Positions 61,951 through 64,000 of a DNA stretch of 64,000 nt are shown one piece after another; position 1 is the stretch's first letter; the number at the start of each line of letters is the position of its first letter. The stretch is from Desulfosoma caldarium (GTDB lineage Bacteria > Desulfobacterota > Syntrophobacteria > Syntrophobacterales > DSM-9756), in assembly GCF_003751385.1 (NCBI RefSeq), contig NZ_RJVA01000017.1:1-64000 (forward strand), given 5' to 3'. Under the pieces are notes generated by a model. It saw only the letters and a program-made list of their open reading frames with translations, ran no database searches and was not told the origin of the DNA. The translations under genes and the position numbers were made by a program.

Positions 61951-62784
61951 GTGAAGACGTTTGAAAAGGAAGATCCTCGACTGGAAGGGATCGGCTGGGT
62001 GCCCGATTCGGGACCGTGCTCGGGCGTGTACGTGTTGGCGCGCGGCCGGGTTCTCATCGATGCGGGCAACATGATGGGGCTCGTGGATCATCTGGAAGAG
62101 ATGGCTCCTTTGGACTCCTTGGCGCACATTCTTTTGACCCACACCCACTTTGACCATGTGGGGGGGATGGCGGAAATTTATCAAAGAACCGCGCCCGATG
62201 TGTTTGTGCATGCGGTGGCGAGGGAATACGCGAGGTTGCTGCGTTCGCCTTTTCCGGAATTTTTTCAGGCCCTTGAAGATGCGGGAAAAATTCACAGGGT
62301 TCACGACGGCCAGGAGATTGAAGGGACGGGATTGAAGGCTTTGCATGCGCCGGGGCACACGGCGGGTGATCTGTGTTTTTATCATGAAGAGGCGCAGGCT
62401 CTTTTCAGCGGCGATGCGGTGCTGCCTTTTCGCCTGCGCTTCTCGGCGATTCTTTCCAAGCCGGATGATCTTTGTGGGGGCCGCCTACAGGACAAGGTGA
62501 AGAGTCTTCGACGACTCCTAGGCTTACCCGTCAAGCACCTCTTTCCTGGGCATGGCGAACCCGTGCTTCATACAGGAGCGAACCAGATCAAGATCGCTTT
62601 AGTGACCCTTTACCAGACCCTTTATGAAAATCCTCCCGAGAAAGCGTGGCTTCTCATGGCCCAGGATCTGGCCGACATCGGGCAGCCTGAGGAAGCTGCG
62701 GAATGCCTCAAAAAAGCCAGAGCCCTGGCTCCAGCCTCCCAAGACGTGGCGCGGGTGAGCGAGTTGTTAGGCCTCAGCGCGTAG
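61951..62784 (+). CDS. MBL-fold metallo-hydrolase
   Basis: 277 residues. The metal motif HxHxDH appears as THTHFDHVGG near residue 55, with further ligands in APGHTAGD (His), GDAVLPF (Asp) and FPGHGEPV (His). The C-terminal 60 residues look helical and TPR-like. Related to glyoxalase II or quorum-type hydrolases, but the substrate is unknown. It starts with GTG after GAGGTGG and is divergent from the Hsp20 genes. Confidence 0.88.
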   Translation: MKTFEKEDPRLEGIGWVPDSGPCSGVYVLARGRVLIDAGNMMGLVDHLEEMAPLDSLAHILLTHTHFDHVGGMAEIYQRTAPDVFVHAVAREYARLLRSPFPEFFQALEDAGKIHRVHDGQEIEGTGLKALHAPGHTAGDLCFYHEEAQALFSGDAVLPFRLRFSAILSKPDDLCGGRLQDKVKSLRRLLGLPVKHLFPGHGEPVLHTGANQIKIALVTLYQTLYENPPEKAWLLMAQDLADIGQPEEAAECLKKARALAPASQDVARVSELLGLSA

Positions 62785-62802
62785 GGTTCTCAGCCCACCA
62801 TA

Positions 62803-62841
62803 AACAACAGGCGCACGCGAAGCTCGAGCGCGCCTGTTGTT
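62803..62841. terminator. Bidirectional terminator-like hairpin
   Basis: A perfect 12-bp stem AACAACAGGCGC with its complement, 15-nt loop, sits between convergent genes. The A/T-rich outer ends (AACAA, TTGTT) allow weak termination in both directions. Confidence 0.6.
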
Positions 62842-62868
62842 AGGGCACAAGATTTTCTGTCCTGTCTT

Positions 62869-63240
62869 CTACTGGCCGGTTCCGAGAATCAAGACGATCT
62901 GGGTTTTTTCTTCATCCTTGGTCACGACCACGTGAAATACCTTGTCGCCTTTGCGCCAATGCCCTTGTATGCCTTCCGCGTGGTTCATTTCCATTTGCGT
63001 TTCCCAACCCGATTGACTGAGGGCTTGCTTGTAATAAGCGTAGACCTTTGGCGACGGGTCCGTTGAGCTCAGAACAACTTGCGATCCCTGAGGGGTTTTC
63101 ATGGCCATTTCCACCTGGGAGCCCGGATATTGGGTCACGGCGCTCTTAATGTCGTTGGGGTAGTCCACCTGGGCCGAAGCTGAAATGGCCGCCAAAACAC
63201 ATCCTAAAACCAGCATGAAAGCAAAGAGCCGTCGTTGCAT
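62869..63240 (-). CDS. Small secreted protein of unknown function
   Basis: 123 residues with a clear signal peptide (MQRRLFAFMLVLGCVLAAISASAQ, cleavage near SAQ). The mature 100 residues have YYKQALSQSGWETQM and a C-terminal KTQIVLIL, resembling small periplasmic proteins with alternating strands and helices. I do not recognise a function. It is separated from katG by 122 bp. Confidence 0.7.
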   Translation of the reverse strand: MQRRLFAFMLVLGCVLAAISASAQVDYPNDIKSAVTQYPGSQVEMAMKTPQGSQVVLSSTDPSPKVYAYYKQALSQSGWETQMEMNHAEGIQGHWRKGDKVFHVVVTKDEEKTQIVLILGTGQ

Positions 63241-63362
63241 GAAAGCCTCCTGAATCCTTGGGTTTTCGGTGGCTCGTAGGCCGTGCCACGACGGCCCCTA
63301 GCGTTCCGCTGATTTTAGGATTCAGAGAGACTTTCAGCAATGAAAAACTGGGTTGAAGTGAA

Positions 63363-64000
<638 letters not shown>

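Overview
The window looks like chromosome from a strictly anaerobic, probably sulfate-reducing or syntrophic deltaproteobacterium (Desulfobacterota) of the Syntrophobacter/Desulfacinum/Desulfosoma type. The inference rests on the gene mix: acetyl-CoA synthase and corrinoid protein genes of the Wood-Ljungdahl pathway, a two-subunit methylmalonyl-CoA mutase with its MeaB chaperone (propionate metabolism), a soluble Tat-exported [NiFe] hydrogenase, PPDK, hybrid cluster protein, and a Kdo transferase showing a Gram-negative envelope. No 16S or other taxonomic marker is present, so the assignment is an inference.

Layout. 1-8.7 kb: central carbon genes acsB-acsC-acsE, then ppdK behind its own terminator and a CitE/malyl-CoA lyase-like gene. 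8.8-13.4 kb: a regulatory island with a GAF-PAS histidine kinase, an NtrC-type sigma-54 activator, and a stand-alone receiver protein whose phospho-acceptor Asp is Glu. That receiver is preceded by a very good sigma-54 promoter and an enhancer-like palindrome. A 57-residue putative HTH gene with a promoter/operator palindrome follows. 13.8-17.3 kb: [NiFe] hydrogenase small and large subunits, maturation protease and HypC. 17.4-21.7 kb: asnS, waaA, larB and an unknown gene. 21.7-24.9 kb (minus strand): a four-gene ECF transporter operon (ThiW-like S component, fused ATPases, EcfT and an extra P-loop NTPase) in which every junction is a 4-base start/stop overlap.

25.2-35 kb: nucleotide-sugar and glycan genes (GT4 glycosyltransferase, manC, Nudix hydrolase, rmlB, rmlA-long, phosphomannomutase, UDP-sugar dehydrogenase, epimerase). 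35-39.8 kb: a secreted Fe/Mn-SOD, a GlnD-like protein whose nucleotidyltransferase metal site is gone while its HD and ACT domains remain, and a J-domain protein. 39.9-43.1 kb (minus): meaB and the two methylmalonyl-CoA mutase subunits, preceded by helically phased repeats. 44-52.4 kb: a sodium:solute symporter with a small partner, two family III CoA transferases that may form a heteromer, then a cNMP/CBS/DUF294 protein and a DnaQ-like exonuclease. 52.7-56.2 kb: a polar amino acid ABC transporter whose permease carries an extra extracytoplasmic insert, plus a tandem universal stress protein.

56.2-64 kb: a UROD/MetE-like zinc protein, hcp under a perfect FNR/HcpR-like palindrome, a radical SAM protein, a resolvase-like protein without its catalytic Ser, two Hsp20 genes, an MBL-fold hydrolase, a small secreted protein and the C-terminal part of katG (runs off the end). 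I saw no rRNA or tRNA gene, no intact IS element, no CRISPR array and no prophage. The most unusual signals are the sigma-54/enhancer/Glu-receiver module, the inactive-looking GlnD paralogue, the ThiW-ECF operon with a translationally coupled NTPase, and the HcpR-like operator at hcp.
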